Positions 19,210 through 27,445 of a stretch of DNA of 64,000 nucleotides are shown in pieces. Source of the stretch: Flavobacterium endophyticum (GTDB taxonomy: Bacteria; Bacteroidota; Bacteroidia; Flavobacteriales; Flavobacteriaceae); the NCBI RefSeq assembly GCF_003634455.1, contig NZ_RBLC01000001.1:1561927-1625926 (forward strand), written 5' to 3'. The notes below the pieces were generated by a model. It ran no database searches and had not been told where the DNA came from. It was given only the letters and a program-made list of their open reading frames with translations. Position 1 is the first letter of the stretch. Each line of letters opens with the position of its first letter. The position numbers and the translations under genes were made by a program.

Positions 19210-19815
19210 ATGTTTTCAAAATTAGCGTATTCAGTATTTGAGCAGAGCATCCAGGATTATCATAAATATGACAACGTGGACCAGCCTATCAGCAACCCTT
19301 ATTCAAATGATACATTTGAACATCTATTATATCTGAAAAACTGGATTGATACTGTGCAATGGCATTTTGAAGATATAATCCGTGATCCAAATATTGATCC
19401 TGTTGAAGCTTTGAAATTAAAACGCAGAATCGATGCTTCAAACCAAGAGAGAACAGACATGGTTGAATTTATCGATAGCTTTTTCTTGAAAAAATATAGC
19501 GGTGTTAAAGTAAAAGACAATGCCAAGATTAATTCAGAAAGTCCTGCGTGGGCATTTGATAGACTGTCTATTCTAGCTTTGAAAATCTACCATATGCATG
19601 AAGAAGCAACACGAGCTGATGCTTCTCCAGAACACAGAAATGCATGTCAGACTAAACTAAATGTTCTTTTGGAACAGCGTTCGGATTTATCAACAGCAAT
19701 CGACGATCTGCTTACAGATATTGAAAACGGAGACAAGTTCATGAAAGTTTACAAACAGATGAAGATGTACAATGACGATGATCTGAATCCGATTTTGTAT
19801 CAGAATAAAAAATAA
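19210..19815 (+). CDS. DUF4254 family protein
   Basis: A 201-residue, highly charged, probably all-helical soluble protein. The segments DTFEHLLYLKNWIDTVQWHF and RIDASNQERTDMVE are characteristic of DUF4254, a family of unknown function in Bacteroidota. The ATG at 19210 was chosen because the upstream in-frame TTG lies inside the promoter element. It is followed after six bases by a small membrane protein gene, and a heptosyltransferase-like gene lies downstream. DUF4254 genes recur beside GT9 genes, so a link to envelope glycan synthesis is possible. Confidence 0.82.
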   Translation: MFSKLAYSVFEQSIQDYHKYDNVDQPISNPYSNDTFEHLLYLKNWIDTVQWHFEDIIRDPNIDPVEALKLKRRIDASNQERTDMVEFIDSFFLKKYSGVKVKDNAKINSESPAWAFDRLSILALKIYHMHEEATRADASPEHRNACQTKLNVLLEQRSDLSTAIDDLLTDIENGDKFMKVYKQMKMYNDDDLNPILYQNKK

Positions 19816-19821
19816 AGACGG

Positions 19822-20028
19822 ATGGCAGAAAAGAATTTTATTAGTTCCGAGCCACTGTTTTTCAAGATTGTCTATGGCGTGACCTTCCTTGCATTTATAT
19901 ATGTACTATATGAAATGCTTTTTTTAGAAAGCCAGCACCAATCCCAACCTTTAAAATTAATCGTTCTCGCATTATTTGGCGTTTTCTTTATCAGGAAAGG
20001 CTTAAGCGGAATGAAGCAAAACAAATAA
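19822..20028 (+). CDS. Small two-helix membrane protein
   Basis: A 68-residue protein with two hydrophobic segments (about residues 14-31 and 43-58) and a basic C-terminus. It follows the DUF4254 gene by six bases and is probably cotranscribed. No family is recognised. Confidence 0.7.
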   Translation: MAEKNFISSEPLFFKIVYGVTFLAFIYVLYEMLFLESQHQSQPLKLIVLALFGVFFIRKGLSGMKQNK

Positions 20029-20034
20029 GACAAG

Positions 20035-20075
20035 AGACTTTTTTGAGACAAGCTGTTTCTTAAAAGTCTTTTTTA
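20035..20075 (+). terminator. Hairpin terminator between small membrane gene and GT9 gene
   Basis: Arms AGACTTTT and AAAAGTCT with an inner GAGA/TTCT pairing are followed by six T residues. It ends ten bases before the GT9 start, so it may only attenuate readthrough. Confidence 0.6.
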
Positions 20076-20085
20076 TTTCTAAAAG

Positions 20086-21123
20086 ATGCGAAAAATCAAG
20101 CATATAGTAGTTTTTAGACTTTCTGCCATGGGAGATGTTGCCATGACAGTTCCTGTATTGAGAGCTTTTGCCGCACAGTATCCTGATGTGAAGCTTACCG
20201 TAGTTTCTCGTCCTTTTTTTAAGCCTTTTTTTGACGGAATTCCTAACCTAGATTTTTTTGCAATCGATCTGAAAGAAAGACATAAAGGTTTTTTCGGACT
20301 GATACGATTGTATAAAGATTTGAAAAAATTAGGGGTTGACGCTGTTGCGGACTTACATAATGTTCTTCGTTCTAAAATAGTGAGGAGTCTTTTTGCATGG
20401 AGCGGCAAAAAAACAGCTTTTGTTGACAAAGGACGCGCAGAAAAGAAAGCGCTGACAAGAGTAGAAAATAAAATTTTCAAGCCGGTAAAATCGATGTTTG
20501 AAAGGCATAAGCAAGTTTTTAAAGAACTTGGCTTTGAAATACGTCTTGAAAATCCGATTTTTCCAAAAAAAGCTGATCTGACAGAAGAAATTCTAAATCT
20601 TACTGGAGAAAAGCACAAAAAGTGGATCGGAATCGCTCCTTTTGCCCAATATGATTCTAAGGTTTATCCGCAAGACTTGATGCAGCAAGTCATCGACAAA
20701 CTTGCCGAAAATCAAGATTATAAAATATTTCTGTTTGGTGGAGGGAATAAAGAAATTGAAATATTAGATAAGCTCGCCGCTGGAAAAGAAAATGTGATTA
20801 CTGTTGCTGGTAAATTAAAATTCGAGGAAGAACTAAAGATTATTTCGAACCTTGACGTAATGCTTTCAATGGATTCGGGCAATTCGCATATCGCGGCAAT
20901 GCTAGGCATAAAGGTAATTACGCTTTGGGGCGCAACACACCCGTACGCCGGATTCTTGTCTTTTAACCAGACGATGGATACAGCGATAGTTTCCGATAGA
21001 GGAAAATATCCGCTGCTTCCGACTTCAATTTATGGCAATAAAAAAGTAGAGGGCTATGAAGATGCTATGCGAAGCATTCCTATAGAAAAAGTCGTGGCTG
21101 TAATCCAAGATCAGCTAAAATAA
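20086..21123 (+). CDS. Family 9 glycosyltransferase (heptosyltransferase-like)
   Basis: The 345-residue GT-B protein begins IKHIVVFRLSAMGDVAMTVP, the hallmark GT9/RfaF N-terminus. Its C-terminal donor site includes IGIAPFAQYDSK, LFGGGNKEIEIL and MLSMDSGNSHIAAMLG. GT9 enzymes transfer heptose or related sugars to the lipopolysaccharide core. In Bacteroidota the sugar is often uncertain. It follows the DUF4254 operon after a hairpin. Confidence 0.88.
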   Translation: MRKIKHIVVFRLSAMGDVAMTVPVLRAFAAQYPDVKLTVVSRPFFKPFFDGIPNLDFFAIDLKERHKGFFGLIRLYKDLKKLGVDAVADLHNVLRSKIVRSLFAWSGKKTAFVDKGRAEKKALTRVENKIFKPVKSMFERHKQVFKELGFEIRLENPIFPKKADLTEEILNLTGEKHKKWIGIAPFAQYDSKVYPQDLMQQVIDKLAENQDYKIFLFGGGNKEIEILDKLAAGKENVITVAGKLKFEEELKIISNLDVMLSMDSGNSHIAAMLGIKVITLWGATHPYAGFLSFNQTMDTAIVSDRGKYPLLPTSIYGNKKVEGYEDAMRSIPIEKVVAVIQDQLK

Positions 21124-21141
21124 CTAAGGATTAGCTTTTTC
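21113..21141 (+). terminator. Weak terminator at end of GT9 gene
   Basis: Arms AGCTAA and TTAGCT, overlapping the stop codon, are followed by TTTTTC. The stem is only six pairs, so efficiency is doubtful. Confidence 0.4.
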
Positions 21142-21272
21142 TTCTTCAATAAAGTCTAAATTATATTTTCAACGGAATGATAGCCTTTTATATTTCACAA
21201 AAAAAGCAGTAGTTTTTTTATTTACTGTAAAAAATATTCCTATTTTGGCTTCCTGCAAATCTATTTGTTTTT

Positions 21273-21635
21273 ATGACTATTCAAGCTAGCCCACTGGGAT
21301 TACATACATTACTAACCCTTCATGTGGAAGATTATAAAAAACTTATTGAAATCAGTCAGTTTATAGATTTTACTGAGACAATACTTAAAAAATATACTCT
21401 AGAAAAAGTGGGGATTGCCTCTCATGTTTTTGATAATGAAAGTTATACAGTCGCTTTTTGCTTGATGGAATCTCATATTTGTGTACATACCTGGCCTGAA
21501 AACCAGAATCTTGCCTTGGATATTTATTTGTGTAATTATTCACAAGACAATACTCAAAAAGTCAGAAATATTGCTCAAGATTATATTACTTTTTTTGGAG
21601 CCAAAATTTTAAAACAAATCGAAGTTAATAGATAG
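21273..21635 (+). CDS. speD: S-adenosylmethionine decarboxylase (pyruvoyl type, short form)
   Basis: A 120-residue proenzyme of the short bacterial/archaeal SpeD type. LMESHICVHTWPE gives the self-cleavage site Glu66-Ser67, where Ser67 becomes the pyruvoyl group. His72 is the processing residue. Cys87, 20 residues after the serine, is the catalytic proton donor, a spacing that fits the Thermotoga enzyme. All key residues are present, so it should be active. It makes decarboxylated SAM, the aminopropyl donor for polyamine synthesis. It opens a seven-gene operon with a spermidine-synthase-like gene four places downstream. A short palindrome CAAATCTATTTG (21256-21267) lies just before the start. 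Confidence 0.92.
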   Translation: MTIQASPLGLHTLLTLHVEDYKKLIEISQFIDFTETILKKYTLEKVGIASHVFDNESYTVAFCLMESHICVHTWPENQNLALDIYLCNYSQDNTQKVRNIAQDYITFFGAKILKQIEVNR

Positions 21636-21638
21636 GGT

Positions 21639-22856
21639 ATGCATATAACGTGTAAAAAATGTGGTACAGCTACTTCTATCGAAAGCAATTTTGAAATAAA
21701 ATACTTTGGCTGTCCTAATTGCAGGAGTTTGTTTGAAATTAAAGAAGAATTAAACTTTGTAAAAGAATTTGATTATAAATCTATAAATCCTTTATTAGAA
21801 ATAGGAAAGAAAGGTATTATTGATGGAGTTGAGTATGAAATTATCAGTATGCTCATCAAGAAATTCCATGCAATTCATTATTGGAGAGAATATACCTTAA
21901 AATCGAAGGATGATAACTATCTATATCTTTCTGAGTCGGAAGGACATTGGATTTTATTAGAAGAGATTCCTGAAAGATATGATGTTTCTCGAAGATATAA
22001 GACGCTAACATATAATGAAATATCGTATGATTTATACGAAAACACACATTGTAGGGTAGACTCCGCTTATGGTTTTTTTGATGATAAAGTACCAGATATC
22101 GAAATTAAGATTATAGAATATATCAAACCGCCCTATATGGTTTCAATCGAGAAGTTTGGAAATGTTGAAACCACTTACTTTGGAAGGCATTTTACTAAAA
22201 ATGAAGTAAAAAAAGCATTCAATAATCCTAAATTACCAGGAAGATATGGTGTGGGATCTGTACAGCCTTTTCTTTTTAATTTTCATAATGGAATTTTAGT
22301 TTTCTGCTCTATTGCCATTCTGATTTTAGTTACGCAACTCATTGTAAATAAAAATAGGGTAGAGACCGAAGTGCTTTCACGGAATTTTTCATTCACGGAA
22401 TATAACAATAAAGATTTTGTTTCGGAATCGTTTACTTTACAAGGAGCTTCAGCACCCTTAACAATCAGCATAAATTCCGAAGTAGACAATTCATGGGCAA
22501 ATGCTCAAGTTGCATTAGTTAATGAAATTACCAATGAAGAAGAATATGCAAACCAGGATATTGAATATTATCATGGATATACAGATGGCGAAAGTTGGAG
22601 CGAAGGAGGAAGAAATGAAGAGTTTAACATTTGCGGGGTTGGTGAAGGGAAATACCATCTAGTCATTACTCCCCAAAAACAGCCAGATGACACATTAAAT
22701 GATCGCATAACGGTAAAAGCAGTCTGGAAAAGTCCGTCATTATGGAATTTTTTTATTTCGATATTGATTATGGGAATCGCATTGGTTATTATCTTTTTTG
22801 CAAATAAAAATTTTGAAAGTAGACGGTGGGAAAACAGTGATTTTTCTCCATTTTAA
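21639..22856 (+). CDS. DUF4178 membrane protein with N-terminal zinc ribbon
   Basis: A 405-residue protein starting three bases after speD. Residues 5-28 form a zinc ribbon (Cys5, Cys8, Cys25, Cys28). A DUF4178 segment follows (KGIIDGVEYEIISMLIKK... HWILLEEI), with a second repeat-like region to about residue 170. A membrane helix lies near 215-237, then a probable extracytoplasmic beta domain rich in Asn and Glu, then a second helix (ILIMGIALVIIFFANK) near the end. DUF4178 has no assigned biochemical role but recurs beside DUF350 and polyamine genes. The topology suggests a cytoplasmic sensor or scaffold joined to a periplasmic domain. Confidence 0.82.
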   Translation: MHITCKKCGTATSIESNFEIKYFGCPNCRSLFEIKEELNFVKEFDYKSINPLLEIGKKGIIDGVEYEIISMLIKKFHAIHYWREYTLKSKDDNYLYLSESEGHWILLEEIPERYDVSRRYKTLTYNEISYDLYENTHCRVDSAYGFFDDKVPDIEIKIIEYIKPPYMVSIEKFGNVETTYFGRHFTKNEVKKAFNNPKLPGRYGVGSVQPFLFNFHNGILVFCSIAILILVTQLIVNKNRVETEVLSRNFSFTEYNNKDFVSESFTLQGASAPLTISINSEVDNSWANAQVALVNEITNEEEYANQDIEYYHGYTDGESWSEGGRNEEFNICGVGEGKYHLVITPQKQPDDTLNDRITVKAVWKSPSLWNFFISILIMGIALVIIFFANKNFESRRWENSDFSPF

Positions 22857-22867
22857 TTAAGAGAATT

Positions 22868-23056
22868 ATGGATAGCAGCTCAATAAAGAATTTTATTATG
22901 AACAATAAATGGTCGGTTCTGATTGGACTTTTTGTTTATGGTTTGTTTTTATTTTTTACTTTTTCCGGAAATAGGATTTGCGATTGCGTATCGACAGAAA
23001 AATATAGCTCAAATAATAATGGCCGCGTCGGGATAACCCGCTTTTATCACAAATAA
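22868..23056 (+). CDS. Small single-pass membrane protein in the polyamine operon
   Basis: A 62-residue protein with one membrane helix (about residues 14-32), a Cys-x-Cys pair after it (RICDCVS) and a polar Ser/Asn tail. It lies 11 bases after the DUF4178 gene and 11 bases before the DUF350 gene, so it is part of the operon. No family is recognised. The cysteines at the membrane edge could be redox or metal ligands, but this is speculation. Confidence 0.65.
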   Translation: MDSSSIKNFIMNNKWSVLIGLFVYGLFLFFTFSGNRICDCVSTEKYSSNNNGRVGITRFYHK

Positions 23057-23067
23057 ATCAACAAATT

Positions 23068-23283
23068 ATGGAATATATACTAGTAAAAGGAATAATCAAC
23101 TCGCTCATTTTTTCAGGAATCGGAATATTTGTTTTGGTTGTCAGTTATCTTCTTCTTGAAAAGATGACCCCAGAAAACACATGGAAAGAAATCGTAAATA
23201 ACAAAAACACAGCCTTGGCTATTGTATTTGGAGCTTTCATTATTGGAATCTCAATAATTATTAGCGCAGCAATTCATGGCTAA
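23068..23283 (+). CDS. DUF350 family membrane protein (short form)
   Basis: A 71-residue, two-helix membrane protein. The helices (about 8-29 and 46-67), separated by EKMTPENTWKEIVNNKNTAL, match a single DUF350 unit. E. coli YjfL, the familiar member, is about twice as long and contains two such units. DUF350 proteins are of unknown function. In E. coli the gene lies in an operon with a PspA homologue and a glutathionylspermidine-synthase-like gene. The end overlaps the start of the aminopropyltransferase gene by eight bases, implying translational coupling. Confidence 0.8.
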   Translation: MEYILVKGIINSLIFSGIGIFVLVVSYLLLEKMTPENTWKEIVNNKNTALAIVFGAFIIGISIIISAAIHG

Positions 23284-24793
23284 AAACTTTTTGAAGTTTG
23301 AATACCTGCTACTTTTTGCAGTATTTATTATTGCTACATGCGGATTAATTTATGAGTTGGTTGCCGGAACGTTAGCAAGCTATCTTTTGGGCGATTCTGT
23401 CAAGCAGTTCTCGTTTATTATTGGAGTATACCTGTTCTCGATGGGTATTGGCTCTTTTTTTGCCAAATTCGTCAAAAAGAACCAACTGAATACTTTTGTA
23501 GAAATTGAGATTTTAGTGGGACTCATTGGAGGATTGAGCTCCGTTATTCTATTCATCTTGTTTGAAAAAGTCGATTATTTCCAATTTATATTATATCTGC
23601 TAGTTTTTGTAACAGGATGTCTGGTAGGTCTGGAAATTCCACTTTTGATGAATATCCTAAAAGAAAAAGTAAAATTCAGCGATCTGGTTTCAAATGTTTT
23701 TACATTTGATTATATAGGAGCTTTGTTGGCTTCTGTTTTATTTCCCTTGGTATTGGTGCCTAAATTTGGTGTTATGAAAACCTCGCTCTTCTTCGGCATG
23801 ATAAATATTTCCGTAGCGATTGCATTATGTTTTTTGTTATCAAAAGATCTAAAACGCCCAATATTGCTGAAATTTAAAGCCATTTTTGCTTTTCTGGTTT
23901 TAATTTTTACATTCCTTTTTTCGGATCAGATACTATCTTATTCAGAACAAAAGCTGTATGGAGAAAATATTATTTTCACGAAAGCAACACCTTATCAAAG
24001 AATCGTTCTAACACATACAAAGAATGACTACAAATTATACCTAAACAATAATTTACAGTTCAGTTCTGCAGATGAATATCGTTATCACGAAGCCCTTGTC
24101 CATCCTGTTATGGCAACTGCAAAAAACATTGAAAATATTTTAGTTTTAGGCGGTGGTGATGGCCTTGCCGTCAGGGAGATTCTAAAATATAAGGATGTCA
24201 AAAACATTACGTTGGTAGATTTGGACGAAGGAATGACATCGCTTTTTGCCTCCAATACCATCTTAAAAAAATTCAATCATAATTCGTTGACAGATTCTAA
24301 AGTAAAAGTATTTAATAAAGATGCTTTTTTGTGGGCAAAAGAAGAGAAAAACAAATATGATGTGATTATTATTGATTTTCCTGATCCATCAAATTATAGC
24401 TTAGGTAAGTTATACTCCTTAAATTTTTACAAATCCTTAAAAAAAATTGCAACTCCAGAGACAGTAGTTGTAATTCAGACTACATCGCCTTATTTTGCGC
24501 CTAAATCATTTTGGTGCATTAATAACACAGTTAAGGAAATTTTTCCAAATGCAGATGCCTATCACGTTTATGTACCCTCTTTTGGGGAATGGGGTTATAC
24601 CATCGCTTCCAATAATAGCAATACAGATTTTAGTAAAGTGAGTCGCAAAGTCGGCGGATTGAAATATTATGATTACCAATATAAGAAATTAAATTTCTTT
24701 CCTAAAGATATGATTGCTAAAGATATAGAAATTAATAGATTAGATAATCAAATTTTAGTGAGGTATTTTGATGAAGAATGGGGAAAATTATAA
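23276..24793 (+). CDS. Membrane-fused polyamine aminopropyltransferase (spermidine synthase-like)
   Basis: A 505-residue fusion. Residues 1 to about 225 contain about seven membrane helices. The remainder is a spermidine-synthase fold: an N-terminal beta segment (TPYQRIVLTH), DEYRYHEALVHP at 266-277, the decarboxylated-SAM glycine loop GGGDG at 292-296, VDLDEG as the acidic ribose-binding motif, and D367-F-P-D370-P as the catalytic DxxDP motif. The residues needed for aminopropyl transfer appear intact. It should use the product of SpeD encoded in the same operon. The membrane fusion suggests the acceptor or product is membrane-associated or exported. It overlaps the neighbours on both sides. 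Confidence 0.88.
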   Translation: MAKNFLKFEYLLLFAVFIIATCGLIYELVAGTLASYLLGDSVKQFSFIIGVYLFSMGIGSFFAKFVKKNQLNTFVEIEILVGLIGGLSSVILFILFEKVDYFQFILYLLVFVTGCLVGLEIPLLMNILKEKVKFSDLVSNVFTFDYIGALLASVLFPLVLVPKFGVMKTSLFFGMINISVAIALCFLLSKDLKRPILLKFKAIFAFLVLIFTFLFSDQILSYSEQKLYGENIIFTKATPYQRIVLTHTKNDYKLYLNNNLQFSSADEYRYHEALVHPVMATAKNIENILVLGGGDGLAVREILKYKDVKNITLVDLDEGMTSLFASNTILKKFNHNSLTDSKVKVFNKDAFLWAKEEKNKYDVIIIDFPDPSNYSLGKLYSLNFYKSLKKIATPETVVVIQTTSPYFAPKSFWCINNTVKEIFPNADAYHVYVPSFGEWGYTIASNNSNTDFSKVSRKVGGLKYYDYQYKKLNFFPKDMIAKDIEINRLDNQILVRYFDEEWGKL

Positions 24794-26390
24794 TGTGAGA
24801 ACACGAAGAACATTTCTGAAATCGATTTCTGCTGGAATAATTCTAGCATCAATTCCCACGTTTTTCAATGCTTGCAAAGAAAAAGTAATCACTTTTGCGA
24901 TTCGGCTCTCTGGAACGAATCATATTTTAGGACATCGTCTCCGAACTAAAGATTTTCCGAAAATTTCCAAGACAATTGAAATTCCGTATCTTATAATCGG
25001 CGGTGGAATTTCTGGACTTTCTGCCGGAAGGCAGTTTAAAAAAAAAGGCATTGAAGATTTTTTGATTCTCGAACTAGAATCCAGTGCAGGCGGAAATTCT
25101 AGAAATGGAGAAAATAAATATTCAAAATATCCACTAGGGGCTCATTATCTGCCATTGCCAAATATCCATGATAAGGAATTAGTACAATTCTTAGAAGAAT
25201 CCCAAATCATTACCGGTTATCAGGAAGGTTTTCCAATTTTTGATGAAGAGCAGCTAACATTTATGCCTCAGGAAAGATTATTTTTTAAGAACACTTGGCA
25301 GGAAAGCTTAGTGCCTAAATTTGGCATTACCAAAACAGCTGAGGCTGAATTCAATAGATTTTTTGAAAAGATGGCAGATTATAGAGAGAAAAGAGGAAAA
25401 GACGAAAAATATATTTTTGATATTCCTCTTGCTAGCTCCTCGCAGGATGGAAATTTTGATTTCTTAGATAAAATCTCAATGAAGGAATGGCTAATACATA
25501 ATAAATTCATTTCTGAAGAATTATATCAGTATGTAAATTATTGTTGTCGTGACGATTTTGGATTGGGAATCGACTTTATTTCTTCTTGGGCTGGAATTCA
25601 TTATTTTGCCTCTCGAAAGCACAATGCCACAAAAGAAAAGACAGAAAATGTATTGACCTGGCCAGAAGGAAACGCTAGATTAATGAATCATTTAAAAGAA
25701 TATTCAAAAGATAAGATCTTTACTAATCATTTAGTCTATGAAACGAAGCTAGAAGGAGAAAATGTAATTGTTAAGGCCTACGATGATTTCAAAAAAGAGT
25801 CTGTGTCTATTAGAGCAAAAAAAGTAATTTTTGCAACACCACAATTTATCAATAGCTATTTGCTTCCTGATAGACTAAATATCACGAAAGATTTTCATTA
25901 TGCACCTTGGTTATTGGCAACAATGACGGTTATTGATTTAGACGACAATAATAGCTATCCTCTGTGTTGGGACAATGTTATATATGGGGCAAAAGGATTG
26001 GGGTATATTTATAATCAGCACGAATCTTTAGGGCAGATTCAAGAGAAAAAAGTAATTACCTATTATTACAGTTTTTCAACAAATGATTTGAAAAGATCAA
26101 GAAAAGAATTGCTGACAAAACCAGAAGATTATTGGAAAGAATTAATTATTAATGACTTAAAAATAGCACATCCTGATATTGAGAATGTTATACAAGAAAT
26201 AGATATTCAAAGAATAGGACATGGAATGATTAGCCCAGTTCCTGGTTTTTTATCTGGAAATTCAAGGGCTGAAGCTTCACGAGCCATTGAAAACAAAATC
26301 TTCTTTGCCCATAGCGATTTATCGGGAATCTCAATTTTTGAAGAAGCTTTTCACCAAGGAATTAATGCAGTAAATAAAATACTTGAATGA
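24771..26390 (+). CDS. Tat-exported FAD-dependent oxidoreductase (amine oxidase-like)
   Basis: From ATG 24771 the protein has 539 residues and overlaps the previous gene by 23 bases. The N-terminus has a clear twin-arginine motif, TRRTFLK (Arg12-Arg13), then a hydrophobic stretch ending at Cys35 (FFNAC), which could be a lipidation site. A Rossmann dinucleotide motif GGGISG follows at 77-82, then the GGNSR motif of flavin amine oxidases at 107-111. A C-terminal FAD segment reads FFAHSDLSGISIFEEAFHQG. It is most likely a periplasmic, membrane-anchored flavoenzyme that loads FAD before export. Oxidation of a polyamine is the obvious inference from operon context but is not proven by the sequence. 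Confidence 0.82.
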   Translation: MKNGENYNVRTRRTFLKSISAGIILASIPTFFNACKEKVITFAIRLSGTNHILGHRLRTKDFPKISKTIEIPYLIIGGGISGLSAGRQFKKKGIEDFLILELESSAGGNSRNGENKYSKYPLGAHYLPLPNIHDKELVQFLEESQIITGYQEGFPIFDEEQLTFMPQERLFFKNTWQESLVPKFGITKTAEAEFNRFFEKMADYREKRGKDEKYIFDIPLASSSQDGNFDFLDKISMKEWLIHNKFISEELYQYVNYCCRDDFGLGIDFISSWAGIHYFASRKHNATKEKTENVLTWPEGNARLMNHLKEYSKDKIFTNHLVYETKLEGENVIVKAYDDFKKESVSIRAKKVIFATPQFINSYLLPDRLNITKDFHYAPWLLATMTVIDLDDNNSYPLCWDNVIYGAKGLGYIYNQHESLGQIQEKKVITYYYSFSTNDLKRSRKELLTKPEDYWKELIINDLKIAHPDIENVIQEIDIQRIGHGMISPVPGFLSGNSRAEASRAIENKIFFAHSDLSGISIFEEAFHQGINAVNKILE

Positions 26391-27403
26391 GACAGCCCTG
26401 GATCAATAAACCGAAAACGGATATTCCCTTAATTCTATTTCCGCAGTTTTTTGTGCTTGGCGTTGTGTTTTTGTTTCAAGGTTTTCTAAAAGAAGCGGAA
26501 GAAAACCATTCTTTTTTTACATGGTTGCTGTTGATTGTCTTTATTGACGTAGCACATGTTTATGCTACATTATTTAAAACCTATTTAGTAAAAGAAGAAT
26601 TCGAAAAGAGAAAAAAACTATTACTTCTTCTCCCTATTCTCTGTTTTTTAATCGGTTTTGTATTGTTCTTGTTTGGCGCAAAGATATTTTGGTCGGTTTT
26701 GGCCTATATAGCCGTGTTTCATTTTATCCGACAGCAATATGGTTTCATGAGACTTTATTCACGGAAGGAAATCAAGACAAAATGGACTATTTTTCTAGAC
26801 AACCTTTTCATTTATACCGCAACAGTTTATCCTATGATTTTTTGGTTCATGAGCCCGTCTAGAAAGTTTACCTGGTTTGTGGAAAATGAATTTATTTCAT
26901 ACCAGAATCCACTTTTGCTTCAATTTTTTACGTGGATGTATTATTCTATACTTGCCTTTTATGTGGTAAGGACATTTTATCTTTCTATAAAGACAGGTTA
27001 TTTCAATATACCTAAAAATGTAATAATTATAGGAACAATTTTATCTTGGTATTTTGGAATAGTATATTTCAATAATGACTTGATATTTACATTACTCAAT
27101 GTTGTTTCTCATGGAATACCCTATATGGCCCTGATTTATTTTAATCAAAACAACAACAAGCATTCTTTCCAGATACCTAAGCTATCTAGTCTTTTGGGAA
27201 TCTTAACTTATATTGGAATTCTCCTTTTTCTAGCTTTTACAGAAGAATACCTTTGGGAAATTTTAGTATGGAACGAACATTTTAATTTCAATAACGGGAT
27301 GGATTACCTAGTGCCTTGGCAGATAGTTTTGGTTCCCTTATTGACAGTTCCTCAATTTACACATTATATTTTGGATGGTTATATCTGGAAATCCAAGAAA
27401 TAA
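26387..27403 (+). CDS. Unknown multi-pass membrane protein ending the polyamine operon
   Basis: A 338-residue protein with about eight membrane helices. It starts with an ATGA overlap with the oxidoreductase gene. Histidines occur at helix positions in four places: IDVAHVYATL, AVFHFIRQQYGFMRLY, VVSHGIPYMALIYF and TVPQFTHYILDGYIWK. This spacing is reminiscent of membrane di-iron hydroxylases or desaturases, but the canonical HxxxH/HxxHH boxes are absent. I do not recognise the family. It could be an exporter or a membrane enzyme acting with the rest of the operon. Confidence 0.7.
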   Translation: MRQPWINKPKTDIPLILFPQFFVLGVVFLFQGFLKEAEENHSFFTWLLLIVFIDVAHVYATLFKTYLVKEEFEKRKKLLLLLPILCFLIGFVLFLFGAKIFWSVLAYIAVFHFIRQQYGFMRLYSRKEIKTKWTIFLDNLFIYTATVYPMIFWFMSPSRKFTWFVENEFISYQNPLLLQFFTWMYYSILAFYVVRTFYLSIKTGYFNIPKNVIIIGTILSWYFGIVYFNNDLIFTLLNVVSHGIPYMALIYFNQNNNKHSFQIPKLSSLLGILTYIGILLFLAFTEEYLWEILVWNEHFNFNNGMDYLVPWQIVLVPLLTVPQFTHYILDGYIWKSKK

Positions 27404-27428
27404 AAAAGAGGCCTTTCGAGCCTCTTTC
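27402..27428. terminator. Bidirectional terminator closing the polyamine operon
   Basis: An eight-pair stem (AAAGAGGC / GCCTCTTT) with flanking A and T tracts lies between the operon end and the convergent reductase gene. Confidence 0.75.
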
Positions 27429-27445
27429 CATTTTATGTTTTTCGA

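Noticed and set aside
20079..20618. 179-residue antisense ORF inside the GT9 gene
   Set aside because: It is Ser/Arg/Leu-biased, has no recognisable motif and mirrors a GT9 coding frame with clear family signatures.
21124..21272. Riboswitch upstream of speD
   Set aside because: Only short AT-rich stems and a 12-base palindrome are visible; nothing resembles a SAM or polyamine-linked riboswitch, and the region is only about 150 bases.
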